In this document: one piece after another, positions 5,465 to 13,618 of the stretch
Position numbering within the stretch: the stretch's first letter is position 1
How the letters are laid out: the number at the start of each line of letters is the position of its first letter
Origin: JAVRLB01 sp049965455
GTDB taxonomy: Archaea; Thermoplasmatota; Thermoplasmata; Thermoplasmatales; ARK-15
NCBI GenBank assembly: GCA_049965455.1
Contig: JBMFWH010000028.1
Coordinates: 1-17,534 of the forward strand
DNA length: 17,534 nt
Direction of reading: 5' to 3'
Position numbers and translations under genes: made by a program
The notes under the pieces: generated by a model
The model's database searches: none
The model's input: only the letters and a program-made list of their open reading frames with translations
What the model was told of the DNA's origin: nothing

Positions 5465-6919
5465 ATGAAAAGCAAAGAAAAAGACAATGAATTAATGGTA
5501 ATCCTTGAAAAAAAGGACCTTATAGAGAGTGATTCCGCATTAAAAATAATAGGCTTGTTTGAAGATTATATGCCTGAAAAAACAGATAAAATATTGATTG
5601 CCAGCGGTGCAAAAAAACAGCTTGAAAAATTGAATTTTCACGGAAAGATAAAAGAAGAATTGCTTCTACCATCTGATAAAGGCAATTTATTGCTCATCGG
5701 GTTTGGCAAAAAAGCAAGTTTCAATCTTCAACAATACAGAAACATGATTGCACAGGCTTTAAACAGCTCCAAAAAAAGAAAATTCTATACCATTTCCATT
5801 GAGCTACCTTCAGTTTTTGAGCCGGAGATAGAGGGATATGAAGCATCGTTTGTTTCGGTGGTAGTAAATTATGAGTTTTCACAGTATAAATCAGAAAAAA
5901 ATGATAGCATTAAAATCGTGAGAATACACAGTAAATCTAATATTGCAAAAAATATAGAAGAGGGAAGGATAGTAGGAGAGGCTGTTAATTTAAGCAGGAC
6001 ATTAGGCAATCTGCCGCCATCTGTCGGAACTCCGACATATTTTGAGAATGAGGCAAGAAAAATTGAGAGAATAAAAATTACGGTACTTGGCAGAGAAGAT
6101 TTTATAAGATTGGGAATGGGTGGCTTGGAAGGAGTATCCAGGGCAGCCAGAGAACCTGCAAAATTAATTATTATGGAATACAAAAATTCAGATGGCGCGC
6201 CAGAGCTATTAGTTGGAAAAGGCATAACATTTGACAGTGGTGGCTTATCAATAAAATCAGCGGAAGGAATGGAAGACATGAAATTTGATAAATGCGGTGC
6301 TGCTGCGGTTTTAGGAGTTATGAAAGCCATATCCGAATCAAAACTGAAAGTTCACGTAGTAGGCATAGCGCCACTGACCGAAAATCTGCCTGGCGGTAAT
6401 GCTTACAAGCCTGGAGACATACTTAAACATTACAATGGCAAAACTTCCGAGATCTTATCCACAGACGCAGAAGGTAGGCTAGTTCTAGCGGATGCACTCG
6501 CATATGGCATAGAAAAATATGATCCTGCCCATGTAATAGATCTAGCAACTTTAACAGGGGCCTGTGTAGTCGCTCTGGGAAATAATATTGCCGGGATAAT
6601 TTCAAACAACCAAGATTTCCAGCAAGAAATGATAGATATATCAAAACGCACATGGGAAAAATTATGGCCGCTGCCCCTAGATGAAGAGTTCAAAGAGCAG
6701 ATAAAAAGTGATGTAGCAGACATTAAAAATACTGGTGGTAGGCCAGGAGGAGCAGAAACTGCTGCCGCATTTTTAAGCAATTTTGTCGGGGACAAGCCCT
6801 GGATTCACCTTGATATTGCTGGAACTGCTGACACAAAAAAGAACCTGGCTATTTTTACAAAGGGAGCCACTGGATTTGGCACGAGGTTACTTTATGAATA
6901 CCTAAAGTCAATATCTTAG
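5465..6919 (+). CDS. pepA: Leucyl aminopeptidase (peptidase family M17)
   Basis: This 484-residue cytosolic dinuclear metallo-exopeptidase releases N-terminal residues from peptides. The N-terminal ~160 residues are the variable macro-like domain. The catalytic domain (~165-484) carries the M17 set: K252 and D257 in VGKGITFDSGGLSIK, catalytic K264 in the same motif, D275 in MKFDKCGAAAVLG, and D334, E336 and R338 in STDAEGRLVLADAL. The usual motif is NTDAEGR; Ser replaces Asn at the first position, outside the metal ligands. Length and domain order are normal for the family. It has its own promoter and appears monocistronic. A T-run at 6965-6969 follows about 45 bp after the stop. Confidence 0.95.
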   Translation: MKSKEKDNELMVILEKKDLIESDSALKIIGLFEDYMPEKTDKILIASGAKKQLEKLNFHGKIKEELLLPSDKGNLLLIGFGKKASFNLQQYRNMIAQALNSSKKRKFYTISIELPSVFEPEIEGYEASFVSVVVNYEFSQYKSEKNDSIKIVRIHSKSNIAKNIEEGRIVGEAVNLSRTLGNLPPSVGTPTYFENEARKIERIKITVLGREDFIRLGMGGLEGVSRAAREPAKLIIMEYKNSDGAPELLVGKGITFDSGGLSIKSAEGMEDMKFDKCGAAAVLGVMKAISESKLKVHVVGIAPLTENLPGGNAYKPGDILKHYNGKTSEILSTDAEGRLVLADALAYGIEKYDPAHVIDLATLTGACVVALGNNIAGIISNNQDFQQEMIDISKRTWEKLWPLPLDEEFKEQIKSDVADIKNTGGRPGGAETAAAFLSNFVGDKPWIHLDIAGTADTKKNLAIFTKGATGFGTRLLYEYLKSIS

Positions 6920-6982
6920 GCTCATATTTTCATGACATTTTCTAAGAATTAATCCTGAAAATGCTTTTTATTCATATAAGAG

Positions 6983-7055
6983 AGCCACCGCTGGGAATCG
7001 GACCCAGGACCTCGTGCTTACCAAGCACGCGCTCCACCGACTGAGCTACGGTGGC
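6983..7055 (-). tRNA. tRNA-Thr (anticodon GGT)
   Basis: Read on the minus strand from 7055, the 73 nt fold as a standard cloverleaf. The acceptor stem GCCACCG pairs with CGGTGGC, the D-arm is GCTC...GAGC, the anticodon stem CGTGC/GCACG holds loop TTGGTAA with anticodon GGT, and the T-arm CTGGG/CCCAG holds TCCGATT. The discriminator base is T, usual for archaeal tRNA-Thr; CCA is not encoded. There is no intron. It decodes ACC and ACU. Its 5' ten bases overlap the 3' end of the winged-helix gene on the same strand, so both are probably on one transcript. A37 of this tRNA is an expected substrate of the t6A pathway that uses the Kae1-Bud32 protein encoded at 12008. Confidence 0.97.
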
Positions 7056-7258
7056 AATTGTTTTTTAGCTTTTTCGCTTAAGGCATATTTGCATCTAGCA
7101 GGAGAACTTATAAGCTCATCCTTAGCTAAAATCTTTAGTTTAGCAGAGATTTTATTGGCTGGTAATCCTGATAGTTTGCCAATTTCTGAAGAACTCAAAG
7201 GTTTATCAGCATCGGATAATACTTTCAATATCTTCTCTGTTATTTCGTCAGGAGCCAT
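7046..7258 (-). CDS. Small winged-helix DNA-binding protein
   Basis: This 70-residue protein has one winged-helix fold: ITEKILKVLSDADKPLSSSEIGKLSGLPANKISAKLKILAKDELISSPARCKYALSEKAKKQL, i.e. helix 1, a helix-turn-helix at ~22-45, and a short wing with ..KYALSEKAK. It resembles small archaeal ArsR/MarR-like regulators but lacks extra ligand or dimer domains. The start at 7258 is supported by AGGTGA (7269-7264) 5 nt upstream and a TATA-like TTAAATAG near 7298-7291. In-frame codons extend up to 7291 but lack an SD. The stop codon TAG (7048-7046) falls on positions 8-10 of the tRNA-Thr gene, so the message and the tRNA share ten bases. The target is unknown. Confidence 0.75.
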   Translation of the reverse strand: MAPDEITEKILKVLSDADKPLSSSEIGKLSGLPANKISAKLKILAKDELISSPARCKYALSEKAKKQLPP

Positions 7259-7340
7259 ATATCTCACCTGCAATAGATTATTGAAATACACTATTTAATC
7301 ATTTTGATTGCTTTTATTTAAAATAGTATATAATTATTGG

Positions 7341-7375
7341 CTTTGATAGATTGCGTTTGCGATGAGCGATCAAAG
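7341..7375 (-). terminator. Hairpin downstream of the MscS gene
   Basis: CTTTGAT (7341-7347) and ATCAAAG (7369-7375) form a 7-bp stem. Within it ATTGC (7350-7354) can pair with GCGAT (7359-7363). On the minus strand it comes 27 bp after the mscS stop and before an AT-rich stretch, so it may end the mscS transcript. A role as a small structured RNA is not excluded. Confidence 0.35.
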
Positions 7376-7402
7376 ACCTTCCAAGTATTAGCATTTAGTA
7401 TT

Positions 7403-8386
7403 TCAGCCATTAATTATTTCAAGTGCCTTTCTTAAAACTATATCATTAGTAATCTCTGGATTACTGGAGGTTGTTGTAACCAAGACAACGACATTATAAT
7501 AATCTTTTGATACTGCAAGAACCTTTATATCAAGTCCGATTCCATTGTTCAAAATATTTTCCTCTTTTAGTTTTTCTATCATTTTCTCTTTAAAGTTATC
7601 CACCGGTATACTCGTAGGGATATCAATCCTCGTCCTAGCTATCTTACTCTTAGATACCGTATGATTATATACCATCGCCTGAATTATTATAGAATTCGGG
7701 ATGGATATTATCAGATTTTCGTCATTCAATATTTTAGTATAAAGAAATCCAAGCTCTTCAACCCTTCCTCTATATCCAGGCACTATGTTTTCGTGCGGGT
7801 ATGTAGCCCCAACCAATCCATATTGCCATGTAACTACCGTAATTGTATCTCCTATTTTAAAAGGTCTGGAAAACAGGATATAAAAACCTGCAAATATGTT
7901 AGACAAAACTTGCTGTGCAGCAATGCCCAGAACAATGCCGAGAAATCCAGCACTTAACAGTGCAACTGTAATGTTTACACCCACAGTAAAAAGTATTATA
8001 AAGATGAGGATCGAAAATACAGTTATTTCAATAAGTGTTTTTAATCTTTTACTATCATTTTCACCTATTTTTTTAGTGGCATAATAATATACAGTTTTTC
8101 CTATAAATTTTGTAATTAGGTATGCCATCAGAGATAGTATTAGTACTATTACCACAGTGTTCAATATGGATATGGAAATGTTGATCGCTTTTAATGATGA
8201 TTTTATACCTGGCAGAGTTAACAAAATATTTATTGCAAATATGGTTGCAGATCCTAGTATTATCGTTAATAATACTCCGATAAAATATCTAACCCATTTA
8301 CTATTTTTCATAATAGTCATTAAAACACTATCATAGATAAAAATTTCTAATAATAAAATTTTTGAACTTCTGAAAAAATCATACAA
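7403..8386 (-). CDS. mscS: Small-conductance mechanosensitive channel (MscS family)
   Basis: This protein of up to 327 residues opens under membrane tension to release solutes on hypo-osmotic shock. Four hydrophobic segments lie at about 33-56, 73-92, 118-137 and 143-172. The last is the glycine/alanine-rich pore helix and hinge, AGFLGIVLGIAAQQVLSNIFAGFYILFSRPFKIGD, the best-conserved MscS signature. A beta domain follows (residues ~178-245). It contains WQYGLVGATYPHENIVPGYRG, longer than the E. coli loop. The C-terminal alpha/beta domain runs to the end. The start is uncertain: ATG 8386, 8320 and 8311 are all in frame, and the last two begin just before the first clear TM segment with no SD to decide. 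Confidence 0.9.
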   Translation of the reverse strand: MYDFFRSSKILLLEIFIYDSVLMTIMKNSKWVRYFIGVLLTIILGSATIFAINILLTLPGIKSSLKAINISISILNTVVIVLILSLMAYLITKFIGKTVYYYATKKIGENDSKRLKTLIEITVFSILIFIILFTVGVNITVALLSAGFLGIVLGIAAQQVLSNIFAGFYILFSRPFKIGDTITVVTWQYGLVGATYPHENIVPGYRGRVEELGFLYTKILNDENLIISIPNSIIIQAMVYNHTVSKSKIARTRIDIPTSIPVDNFKEKMIEKLKEENILNNGIGLDIKVLAVSKDYYNVVVLVTTTSSNPEITNDIVLRKALEIING

Positions 8387-8487
8387 AAAAATTGATATAA
8401 GATCATTTGCTACATCCTAATCGAGAAGATACCAGATATATTACTAGAAAGATGCAAAAATAATGTAATTGGAGGAATAATTAAAGT

Positions 8488-9531
8488 ATGAATGATCTAG
8501 CTTTAAAAATCAAGACTTTGCGAGAGCATGCTAATCGTGTAGACAAGCCAGATGAATACATTGCTGCGTGGCACGAAAAAGACAGACTTGAAACCGGCAT
8601 AGAAGAGGCTTTTGTTTTAATATTTAGAACCAACGGTTGTTTTTGGGCACACATATCTGGCTGCAGCATGTGCGGATATTTTAATGACACGAACATAAGT
8701 GACATAAAAACAGGTAATTTGGAGAGACAGCTCGAAAAAGCACTAACAAAATACAATGGTGAAAAACTTGTAAAAATATATACTTCCGGCAGCTTTCTGG
8801 ATGATAGAGAAGTTCCATTTCAGGTTCAAGAAGAAATATTAGAAAGTTTTAAAGATGCAAGAAAGATAATAATTGAAACAAGGCCTGAGTTTGTGACTGT
8901 CTCAAAGCTGAATGCCTTTGCCAGATACAAAGAGCAGCTTATCATTGCGATAGGGCTAGAATGTGCCGATGACGAAATACTTAAAAATTCGATTAACAAA
9001 GGTTTTACTGTCAGCGATTTCGAACGTGCGGCAAGATTGCTCAATGAATATAACATACCTTTAAAAACATATATATTAGTGAAACCACCATACACGACCG
9101 AGAAAGAGGCGATAGAATATGCGGTTTCTACTGCAAAATTCGCTGCCAAGTATTCTTCTTACATTTCGTTCAACCCTGTAAACATACAGAGTTTCACGCT
9201 GGTTGAAGAGCTATGGAAAGAAGGGTCTTACAGGCCACCATGGTTATGGAGTATCATAGAGATACTAAAGAGGACTTCAGGATTGGGCGTAGTGGTTTCT
9301 TATCCAACGGGAAGCTTTGAACGTGGCGCGCATAACTGCAGAAAATGCAATGAAGAGGCTTTGAGCATCATTACAAATTTCTCATTAACACAGGACAAAA
9401 GCGTATTGGATCAAGAACTGGATTGTGAGTGCAAGGAGTACTGGAAAGAGATTTTAGAAATTGAAGATTACACGTTACAAACAATTGGAAAAGAGGCAGA
9501 ATATGATAAGTTTAAAAACCGAGCATTTTAG
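8488..9531 (+). CDS. Archaeosine biosynthesis radical SAM protein RaSEA
   Basis: This 347-residue radical SAM enzyme probably works with the ArcS lysine-adduct pathway that converts preQ0 at tRNA position 15 to archaeosine. The cluster motif is Cx7CxxC (C51, C59, C62) in FRTNGCFWAHISGCSMCGYF, the spacing that distinguishes RaSEA-like proteins from the common Cx3CxxC. A barrel-like region follows to ~270, with KIYTSGSFLDD, IIIETRPEFV and IAIGLECADDEIL. Near the C-terminus C284xxC287 and C313xC315 form a possible metal site. A TATA-like AGATATATTA lies near 8434-8443 and GGAGG (8471-8475) precedes the start, though at a long 12-nt spacing. A PfkB kinase follows 41 bp downstream. ArcS and the TGT enzyme are not in the window. 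Confidence 0.85.
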   Translation: MNDLALKIKTLREHANRVDKPDEYIAAWHEKDRLETGIEEAFVLIFRTNGCFWAHISGCSMCGYFNDTNISDIKTGNLERQLEKALTKYNGEKLVKIYTSGSFLDDREVPFQVQEEILESFKDARKIIIETRPEFVTVSKLNAFARYKEQLIIAIGLECADDEILKNSINKGFTVSDFERAARLLNEYNIPLKTYILVKPPYTTEKEAIEYAVSTAKFAAKYSSYISFNPVNIQSFTLVEELWKEGSYRPPWLWSIIEILKRTSGLGVVVSYPTGSFERGAHNCRKCNEEALSIITNFSLTQDKSVLDQELDCECKEYWKEILEIEDYTLQTIGKEAEYDKFKNRAF

Positions 9532-9572
9532 ATTCTTATTATTATCCAAGACAATAAAGAGCAGTGATATGT

Positions 9573-10442
9573 ATGTCTAAAAAAAATGTTGATCTTTCGG
9601 TGTTTGGCCATGTAAACGTTGATGAGTACATAAAAGTTCCAAACATTCCAAGTTTCGGGTCCATAAACATAACAGGGAGAAACACATATTTAGGGGGCAC
9701 TGCTGCAAACATTGCCAAGGTTTCCGCCATGCTGGGATTAAGTGTTCAGATTTATTCGATAGTTAGCAGCAGCTTTCCTGTAGAGTATATCAGGTATCTG
9801 TATGATTTAGGAATAGACACAAAAAATTTGGTAATAGACAATCATATATCGCATGGACCAAGCTGTTATATAGTATCAGACGGAGAAAAGCAGGTTGCTT
9901 ACATAGATCAGGGGCCCATGGAAACCATGGAAAATTTCAATATAAAAAGCAAGCCCGCAGGAACATGGATTCATTTTGCCACAGGCAAGCCTGAATTCTA
10001 CATTAAAATCATGCAAGAATACGATCTTGAAAAATCCAAGATATTATTTGATCCCGGCCAAGAACTGACGTACAGATATGATAAAAAAAGTTTTCTAAAA
10101 CTGTTCCGCAGTGCTGAGATAACTGTAATGAACGAAAAAGAGTTTGAGTTTGCCAGAAAAATGGTGAGCATAAACACACTTAAAAACGCGAAAAACGTAA
10201 TTATTACCAGAGGAGCCAGAGGCTGTGAGTATTTTACCAAGTCCATAACTATTGAGCAAGAAAATGTATATTCAGGAGATACCACAGGTTCTGGAGATGC
10301 GTTTAGAGCAGGGTTATATTACGCACTGAAAAATAATCACGACCTTATCGAATCATGCAAAATTGCAAATAAAGTGGCAGGGATAGTCATAAAACATGGA
10401 ATCTATAATATAAATTCAGAGGATCTCTTGAGTGAGCTCTGA
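9573..10442 (+). CDS. PfkB-family sugar/nucleoside kinase
   Basis: This 289-residue kinase transfers phosphate from ATP to a sugar hydroxyl. PfkB signature 1 is GGTAANIAKVSAMLG (41-55). Signature 2 is DTTGSGDAFRAGLYYAL (236-252), with the catalytic base D242 and the anion hole GSG. WIHFATGKPEFYIK and LFDPGQELTYRYD resemble the archaeal nucleoside kinase group (the MJ0406 type from Methanocaldococcus, from memory), so a nucleoside such as cytidine or adenosine is a more likely substrate than fructose 6-phosphate. The ATG at 9573 is preferred over GTG 9564 because AGTGAT (9563-9568) fits as its SD. The last 27 bp overlap the convergent phosphohexomutase gene. It is probably cotranscribed with the RaSEA gene. 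Confidence 0.85.
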   Translation: MSKKNVDLSVFGHVNVDEYIKVPNIPSFGSINITGRNTYLGGTAANIAKVSAMLGLSVQIYSIVSSSFPVEYIRYLYDLGIDTKNLVIDNHISHGPSCYIVSDGEKQVAYIDQGPMETMENFNIKSKPAGTWIHFATGKPEFYIKIMQEYDLEKSKILFDPGQELTYRYDKKSFLKLFRSAEITVMNEKEFEFARKMVSINTLKNAKNVIITRGARGCEYFTKSITIEQENVYSGDTTGSGDAFRAGLYYALKNNHDLIESCKIANKVAGIVIKHGIYNINSEDLLSEL

Positions 10443-11777
10443 TAGCATTTTTTTGTATTTATCCTTCAAGTTTAAAGCATCAGATTCAGACTTTGCGTCT
10501 GAATAAATCCGGATTATGTCTTCTGTACCTGAAGCTCTTATCAATACCCAGCCTTCTTTTTCGTATATTTTCAATCCGTCAAGCAAATCAATTTTTTTAT
10601 TTTTAACTTTCTCAGCAATTTTATTTATGATCAATTCTTTTTGATTGCCTGATGCCTTTACAGAATCTTTGGACTGATAATACTTTGGCAGCTCTTCAAT
10701 AAGTGCTTGCATTCTCTTACCCGTAACAGCCATAATTTCAAGCATTTTTGCAAGAGCCATGGCGCCGTCCCTGCAATACTGGTGTTCCGGAAATATCAGG
10801 CCTCCATTTTCCTCACCACCAAACAGGGCACCATTTTCAATCATTGTTCTTGAGACGATAGGAGCGCCCACTTTAGTATACACAATCTTGCCATTGTGCT
10901 TATTCACTATCTCCTCGACAATGCTAGAGGTACTTACTGGTGTTACGATTATGCCACTTTTTTTGGTGAGCATATACTTGGTAACAAGTGCCAGAGTTTT
11001 ATCGCCGTATATGAAGTTACCGGCATCATCTACAAATATTGCTCTATCTGCGTCACCGTCATGTGCTATTCCAAGATCGAATTCTGAGGTGCGCATAAGG
11101 TTTATGAGATCCTTTAAGTTTTCAGGTCTTGGCTCAGAATAATGCCCCGAAAAATAGCCATCAGGATTAGCATTCAGGGTCACTACGCGGCATCCAAGCC
11201 TTCTTAAAAGCTCTGGTGTAGTATAATAAGATGCACCATTTGAACAATCGGCCAGGACCTTAAATTTTTTGCTTTGGATAAGCTTTGAATCCACTTTGGA
11301 AATTACTGAATTAATATATTCTTCATTCACGTTATTGAAAATGTATAAGTTTCCAATTTGTAAATTATGGTTTTCTATAAATTTGTTTGAATAAAATATA
11401 TTTTCTATTTCATCTTCTTTCTCTTTGGAAAGCTCTGTGCCATCAGCATCTATGCATTTAATGCCGTTATATTCAGGAGGGTTATGAGATGCCGTGATTA
11501 TGATCCCAAACAGATTGTTTTTTTTGCAATAAAGTTGTATTGCGGGTGTTGGTGCTATTCCTACGTCAATCACGTCAATGTTTAAAGAGATTAATGTTGA
11601 TGAAACAATGTTTTTTAAATATTCTCCAGAAAATCTAGTATCCCTGCCTATAACGATCTTGCCTGTGCCTACATATGTGCCTATGGCCTTAGCCACGGTA
11701 AGAACGAAATCAGGTTTAAGATCTTCGTTTACTGTACCTCTGATTCCATTAGTTCCAAACAGTTTGTGATGCTCCAT
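10416..11777 (-). CDS. glmM: Phosphohexomutase (phosphoglucosamine mutase / phosphomannomutase)
   Basis: This 453-residue alpha-D-phosphohexomutase interconverts sugar 1- and 6-phosphates. All four family motifs are present: phosphoserine loop TASHNP (catalytic S97), metal loop DGDADR (240-245), sugar-binding GEENGG (321-326) and phosphate-binding RASGTED (414-420). LFGTNGIRG at the N-terminus and SGT-type C-terminus fit the archaeal GlmM-like group, which supplies glucosamine 1-phosphate for UDP-GlcNAc. Phosphomannomutase or phosphoglucomutase activity cannot be excluded from sequence. The start at ATG 11777 is chosen because TTTATAAT (11806-11799) lies 26 nt upstream, giving a leaderless message. 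ATG 11786 and TTG 11816 are in frame but fall too close to or upstream of that TATA box. Confidence 0.88.
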   Translation of the reverse strand: MEHHKLFGTNGIRGTVNEDLKPDFVLTVAKAIGTYVGTGKIVIGRDTRFSGEYLKNIVSSTLISLNIDVIDVGIAPTPAIQLYCKKNNLFGIIITASHNPPEYNGIKCIDADGTELSKEKEDEIENIFYSNKFIENHNLQIGNLYIFNNVNEEYINSVISKVDSKLIQSKKFKVLADCSNGASYYTTPELLRRLGCRVVTLNANPDGYFSGHYSEPRPENLKDLINLMRTSEFDLGIAHDGDADRAIFVDDAGNFIYGDKTLALVTKYMLTKKSGIIVTPVSTSSIVEEIVNKHNGKIVYTKVGAPIVSRTMIENGALFGGEENGGLIFPEHQYCRDGAMALAKMLEIMAVTGKRMQALIEELPKYYQSKDSVKASGNQKELIINKIAEKVKNKKIDLLDGLKIYEKEGWVLIRASGTEDIIRIYSDAKSESDALNLKDKYKKMLSELTQEIL

Positions 11778-11798
11778 GTTAACCATGCATGAATATAT

Positions 11799-11806
11799 AT
11801 TATAAA
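11799..11806 (-). promoter_or_regulatory. TATA box of the phosphohexomutase gene
   Basis: TTTATAAT on the minus strand is centred 26 nt before the ATG at 11777 and supports that leaderless start. Confidence 0.5.
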
Positions 11807-11908
11807 TACCTTTCAATTATTCTACCTTGGCAAATTCAGATACTCATTTTTACGGTTCTTGATTATTTTTCAATGTTGAGCTTCAAAGTTACGGTACGAG
11901 GTCTCAAT

Positions 11909-11940
11909 CTTATATGGAACATAAGAGGTCATGGGTGACC
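11909..11940. other. Two adjacent small hairpins in the divergent intergenic region
   Basis: CTTAT/ATAAG (11909-11913 with 11921-11925) and GGTCA/TGACC (11927-11931 with 11936-11940, loop TGGG) sit side by side. This is the 230-bp gap between the divergent phosphohexomutase and Kae1-Bud32 genes. They could be regulator sites or part of a transcribed leader. No known RNA family is recognised. Confidence 0.25.
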
Positions 11941-11975
11941 GATTACTGCAATTTAACTTTCAACTAAGGCAAAAA

Positions 11976-11988
11976 GATTAAATTAAAT
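11976..11988 (+). promoter_or_regulatory. TATA box of the Kae1-Bud32 operon
   Basis: AGATTAAATTAAA is centred about 26-27 nt before the ATG at 12008; there is no SD, so the start is probably leaderless. Confidence 0.5.
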
Positions 11989-12007
11989 GTAATATATCTC
12001 TCTGTCA

Positions 12008-13618
12008 ATGATAACTTTAGGCATAGAAGGCACTGCTCATACAGTAGGCGTTGGAATATTAAAAGATGATAAAATACTGGCAAATCTCACAAAAATGTAT
12101 GTTCCAAAAGAGGGTGGCATTCACCCAAGAGAAGCAGCTAATCATCATGCTGATAATTTAGTACCGTTGCTAAAACAGGCCTTGACACTTGCAAATGTTG
12201 AAATAGAAGATCTGGATCTTATCTCATTTTCCATGGGACCTGGCCTTGGCCCATGTTTACGTACTGTTGCTACTGCGGCAAGAGCATTATCTTTAAAGTT
12301 AAAAGTGCCGGTTATCGGAGCAAATCATTGCATTGCACATTTGGAGATTGGAAAATTGCTTACCGGTGCGGAGGACCCTATTCTCGTTTATCTATCTGGT
12401 GGGAATACTCAGATCATCTCTTACAAAGATGGGAAATACCGTGTATTTGGAGAAACGCTTGACATTGGAATCGGAAATTTACTAGATAAAGTTGCGAGAG
12501 AGTTTGGATTGCCATTCCCTGGAGGCCCTAAAATTGAAAAGATGGCATTGGCTGGAGAAAAAATATATCCATTACCATATTCCGTAAAAGGCATGGACGT
12601 TTCTTTTTCTGGCCTTTTTACAGCCTCGATGGCATATTACAAGAAAGGTATCAGCCAGGAAGACATATCTAAAAGTATACAAGAGACCGTGTTTTCCATG
12701 ATAACAGAGGTCACAGAACGTGCACTTTCACATTTGAACAAAGATGAAATACTTTTAGGTGGTGGTGTGGCTCGGAACAGGAGAGTGCAAGAAATGCTAA
12801 AGATCATGGCCGAAGAAAGAAACGCTCATTTTTATGCGCCTCCGGGAGAAGTGTGTATAGATAATGGTGCAATGATTGGATATCTTGGCTATCTGATGTA
12901 TAAAAGTGGAATTCGCATGGAAATCAAAGACACCGAGGTAAATCAAAAATTTAGAACGGATGAAGTAGATGTTAAATGGATAAAATATTACGAGCATTTT
13001 AAAGATTATGGCAGTTTACCCGGAGCGGAGGCAGAAATATCAAACACCGAGTTTTTTGGCAGGAAGGCTATAAAGAAGACAAGGATTGTAAAAAAATATC
13101 GTGATAAAGGATTAGATCTAGAGCTAAGAAAAGAAAGATTGAAAAAAGAGGTGCGATTGCTAATAGATGCAAAAAAAATAGGGGTTAATGTGCCAATAGT
13201 TTACGATATAGATTTAGTGGATATGTCTATTGAGATGGAATACATATCCGGGCCTACTTTAAGAGAGATCTTTGACAATCTTTCCGGTACAGAGAAAGAT
13301 CAGGTTGCTGAGGAGCTGGGAAGGGCCGTTGCCAAATTGCATAATAACAAGATTGTGCATGGAGACTTGACAACAAGCAATATAATATACTATAACAAAA
13401 AACTTTATTTTATAGATTTTAGCATGGGCGATAAAAACGCGGAGATTGAAGACTTTGGGGTAGATCTACATCTTTTAAAAGAATCTTTTTTGAGCGCACA
13501 TTATAAATATTATGATTATTTTGGTAAAATAGTGGATAACTATCAAAAATACTGTAATAGCAGCTCTGAGATATTGGAAAAATTAGAAGAGATCGAGAAG
13601 AGGAGAAGATATTCATGA
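12008..13618 (+). CDS. Bifunctional Kae1-Bud32: tRNA t6A37 threonylcarbamoyltransferase and kinase/ATPase
   Basis: This 536-residue fusion supplies two subunits of the KEOPS complex, which attaches threonylcarbamoyl to A37 of tRNAs reading ANN codons. Kae1 (1-~325) is an ASKHA ATPase. It has metal ligands H107 and H111 in NHCIAHLEIG and D285 in IDNGAMIGY, with YLSGGNTQ (128-135) and the ATP motifs GGGVARN (251-257) and FPGGPKIE. Bud32 (~337-536) is a small RIO/PIKK-like kinase. Its ATP-binding segment is IVKKYRDKGLDLELRKERLKKEVRLL, the catalytic loop is HGDLTTSN (D453, N458), and DFS (470-472) replaces DFG. The fusion is known from several euryarchaea, including Thermoplasma and Methanocaldococcus. 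The stop overlaps the start of the next gene (ATGA). Confidence 0.96.
   Translation: MITLGIEGTAHTVGVGILKDDKILANLTKMYVPKEGGIHPREAANHHADNLVPLLKQALTLANVEIEDLDLISFSMGPGLGPCLRTVATAARALSLKLKVPVIGANHCIAHLEIGKLLTGAEDPILVYLSGGNTQIISYKDGKYRVFGETLDIGIGNLLDKVAREFGLPFPGGPKIEKMALAGEKIYPLPYSVKGMDVSFSGLFTASMAYYKKGISQEDISKSIQETVFSMITEVTERALSHLNKDEILLGGGVARNRRVQEMLKIMAEERNAHFYAPPGEVCIDNGAMIGYLGYLMYKSGIRMEIKDTEVNQKFRTDEVDVKWIKYYEHFKDYGSLPGAEAEISNTEFFGRKAIKKTRIVKKYRDKGLDLELRKERLKKEVRLLIDAKKIGVNVPIVYDIDLVDMSIEMEYISGPTLREIFDNLSGTEKDQVAEELGRAVAKLHNNKIVHGDLTTSNIIYYNKKLYFIDFSMGDKNAEIEDFGVDLHLLKESFLSAHYKYYDYFGKIVDNYQKYCNSSSEILEKLEEIEKRRRYS

Noticed and set aside
7341..7375. C/D box guide RNA suggested by GATGAGC and CTTTGAT
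   Set aside because: No proper C box (RUGAUGA) paired with a CUGA D box is present; the stem is better read as a simple hairpin.
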